6,394 nucleotides of DNA, from positions 1 through 6,394 of the forward strand of contig JABEUP010000088.1 in the NCBI GenBank assembly GCA_013044365.1, in the 5' to 3' direction. The stretch comes from Acidimicrobiaceae bacterium (GTDB lineage Bacteria; Actinomycetota; Acidimicrobiia; Acidimicrobiales; Acidimicrobiaceae). Below, piece by piece: positions 4,895-6,394 of the stretch. Below the pieces are notes generated by a model. That model was not told where the DNA came from. It worked only from the letters and a program-made list of their open reading frames with translations, and ran no database searches. Positions within the stretch are counted from its first letter, which is position 1. Each line of letters begins with the position of its first letter. Position numbers and translations under genes: made by a program.

Positions 4895-6211
4895 CTATCT
4901 CCCGGAACCAATATCAGGCACGCCAATTGGCTCGCCCAAGGACCCTTGTACAACCTCACGCGGATCGGCAATCGCGCCGGCCAACGCCGAAACGGCTGCC
5001 GTCAGAGGAGACCCCAGATATATCTCGGCATCTCCGGAACCCATTCTGCCCCTAAAGTTGCGATTATGGGTTCCCAAACATCGTTCACCTGGGGCCAGAA
5101 GCCCCATATGACCACCAAAACAAGGTCCACATCCAGGACCACCCACGTAAGCGCCCGCCCTGACAAGGTCCTCAATAATTCCCTCGCGTGCCGCCGCTTC
5201 CATCACCCGGGCAGAGGCTGGAGTTACGATCAATCTCAGCCCTTTCGCAATATGTCTGCCTTTGAGAACACTTGCCGCAATTCGAAGATCCTTCAGTCTT
5301 CCGTTGGTGCAAGATCCTATGAATACCTGGTCCAGCGGGACTCCGACAACTTCATCTACGTCAACGACATTCTCAACGTGGTGTGGAACAGCTATTTGCG
5401 GAGCTAAGGAACCTAATGCAATGGTATGGCTTGCCACGTAACTGGCTCCCTGCTTGACCGTCCTTACGGGTCCTTCCGGGAAGATGGTAAACTTTGCCCC
5501 CATCTCCACCCCCATGTTGGAAACGGTCATGCGATCTGCTAAATCCAACTCGCCGACACCAGGTCCGCCAAACTCTACTGAACGGTACTGCGCCTCAGAC
5601 GACCCGATGACTTTCATTAATCGCAGAATCAGATCCTTGGCTGACACTCCAACAGAGAACTCTCCCTCCAAAACAACAGATACGCTCTCTGGAACTTTGA
5701 ACCACAGCTGACCGGTGGCAAGGGTGTAAGCCATCTCTGAACTTCCGATCCCCGACGATGCTACCCCCAAAGCGCCATAGGTAGTGGTGTGGGAATCGGT
5801 ACCCACCACAAGCTGGCCGGGTGCCACCCTGTTTTCTTCGATCATCACTTGGTGACAGATGCCTCTTCCGACTTCAAAGAAAGCATCTATAGCGTAATAC
5901 CTGATCAGTTCGCGCGCTTTAGCCTGGTGCGCGCTGGAAGAGACCGATGGTGACGGAACCATGTGGTCAAACACAACCGTTACTTTGGATGGATCGTGCA
6001 AGCGTCGAATTCCGGCTTTCTCCAGCATGGAAAGGACGTCAGCAGCAAAAATGTCATGCATCATCATTGCATCGACTCGAGCCACCACATACTCTCCCGC
6101 TCTCACCCGATCACTACCGGAAGCGCGGGCCAAAATTTCCTCAGCAACGGTCAGTTGATCAGAACTGTGCCAACCGCGCGTAGTCCCATCTTTCACTTCT
6201 GAAACATCCAC
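4895..6211 (-). CDS. leuC: 3-isopropylmalate/homoaconitate-type dehydratase large subunit (LeuC family), [4Fe-4S]
   Basis: The 438-residue catalytic subunit has the shorter archaeal/anaerobe-type LeuC/HacA length (about 420 residues) rather than the roughly 465 of enterobacterial LeuC. Seen in order: FDHMVPSP (81-88), GRGICHQV (115-122), VGTDSHTTTYGALG (136-149), DRMTVSNMGVEMGAK (226-240), IGSCTNGR (298-305) and GGPGCGPCFGGHMG (357-370). Then comes NRNFRGRMG (383-391). Cys301, Cys361 and Cys364 are the three cluster ligands, leaving the fourth iron free for substrate as in aconitases. All expected catalytic elements are present, so it should be active. The start is GTG at 6211, with GGAGGA 4 nt upstream and a TAG at 6239-6241 closing the frame. 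The subfamily includes leucine, homoaconitate and 2,3-dimethylmalate enzymes, so the physiological substrate is open. Confidence 0.92.
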   Translation of the reverse strand: MDVSEVKDGTTRGWHSSDQLTVAEEILARASGSDRVRAGEYVVARVDAMMMHDIFAADVLSMLEKAGIRRLHDPSKVTVVFDHMVPSPSVSSSAHQAKARELIRYYAIDAFFEVGRGICHQVMIEENRVAPGQLVVGTDSHTTTYGALGVASSGIGSSEMAYTLATGQLWFKVPESVSVVLEGEFSVGVSAKDLILRLMKVIGSSEAQYRSVEFGGPGVGELDLADRMTVSNMGVEMGAKFTIFPEGPVRTVKQGASYVASHTIALGSLAPQIAVPHHVENVVDVDEVVGVPLDQVFIGSCTNGRLKDLRIAASVLKGRHIAKGLRLIVTPASARVMEAAAREGIIEDLVRAGAYVGGPGCGPCFGGHMGLLAPGERCLGTHNRNFRGRMGSGDAEIYLGSPLTAAVSALAGAIADPREVVQGSLGEPIGVPDIGSGR

Positions 6212-6215
6212 TACT

Positions 6216-6221
6216 TCCTCC
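6216..6221 (-). promoter_or_regulatory. Ribosome binding site supporting the GTG start of leuC
   Basis: GGAGGA lies 4 nt before the GTG at 6211. It supports this non-ATG start. No ATG occurs in frame before residue 49, so there is no better alternative that keeps the conserved N-terminus. Confidence 0.75.
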
Positions 6222-6307
6222 GCCTTGCGCCAATCCAGCTAACCCCGGTAAGAGCCCGCGGTTCCTTCTGGTACCATCTTTCCGGCCATTGATCTCAACT
6301 TGATCCC

Positions 6308-6335
6308 CTCATAGCAGGTGACCCACAACTTTCAA
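6308..6335 (-). promoter_or_regulatory. Weak candidate promoter for leuCD
   Basis: TTGAAA (6330-6335, 5 of 6) and TATGAG (6308-6313, 4 of 6) are separated by 16 bp, about 100 nt before the leuC start. The match is modest and it overlaps the possible tail of an upstream frame, so leuCD could equally be transcribed from outside the window. Confidence 0.2.
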
Positions 6336-6392
6336 CAGATATCGGACACAATGATTGGATTGGTTGAAAAGCCATTCTTTGAGCAACTCAGA
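6309..6392 (-). CDS. Possible C-terminal end of an upstream gene (27 codons, unrecognised)
   Basis: From the window edge one minus-strand frame is open for 27 codons and ends in TGA at 6309. It reads SELLKEWLFN and so on, a plausible amphipathic helical C-terminus, but it is too short to assign. The other two minus frames are closed by stops near 6332 and 6389. If real, it would be the tail of a gene about 100 nt upstream of leuC in the same direction. Chance is a reasonable alternative. Confidence 0.2.
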   Translation of the reverse strand, partial: SELLKEWLFNQSNHCVRYLLKVVGHLL

Positions 6393-6394
6393 GA

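Noticed and set aside
6245..6285. GGTACC and AACCGCGGG before leuC as a T-box element
   Set aside because: The conserved AGGGTGGNACCGCG string is not intact, and no terminator stem with T-tract follows.

Overview
The window is bacterial DNA of roughly even base composition. It carries one set of minus-strand metabolic genes, so transcription runs from high to low coordinates. Strong purine-rich ribosome binding sites, a near-consensus sigma-70 promoter and a ferredoxin-dependent oxidoreductase point to a bacterium with an anaerobic or facultative lifestyle. I cannot place it to phylum from the sequence alone.

In transcription order the layout is as follows. (i) 6212-6394 is an upstream region with perhaps the tail of another gene. 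(ii) 4895-6211 is the large subunit of an isopropylmalate/homoaconitate-type hydro-lyase (LeuC family), followed 3 nt later by its small subunit (LeuD family, 4364-4891). (iii) 3448-4363 is a 916-nt gap with no convincing gene. Its promoter-proximal part holds a strong promoter with a palindromic operator inside it (3704-3733) and a leader of about 250 nt. The leader ends in a hairpin-plus-T-tract terminator (3476-3507) only about 30 nt before the next start codon, and an overlapping alternative hairpin could act as antiterminator. (iv) 2122-3447 is a 2-isopropylmalate/homocitrate synthase-like DRE-TIM acyltransferase without the usual C-terminal regulatory domain. (v) 122-2125 is the alpha subunit of indolepyruvate:ferredoxin oxidoreductase (IorA), overlapping the synthase by ATGA. 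(vi) 1-86 is the N-terminus of the beta subunit (IorB), running off the window.

Taken together, the genes suggest a 2-oxo acid chain-elongation module: condensation with acetyl-CoA, then hydro-lyase isomerisation. A LeuB-type dehydrogenase would be needed and is not in the window. The module is coupled to ferredoxin-dependent oxidative decarboxylation of a 2-oxo acid, probably aryl or branched, to an acyl-CoA. The substrate is unknown. The small subunit's specificity loop (Tyr-Val-His-His) does not match the leucine or homoaconitate loop sequences I know, so a substrate other than the leucine-pathway one is plausible. The most unusual parts are this gene combination and the elaborate control region in front of the synthase.
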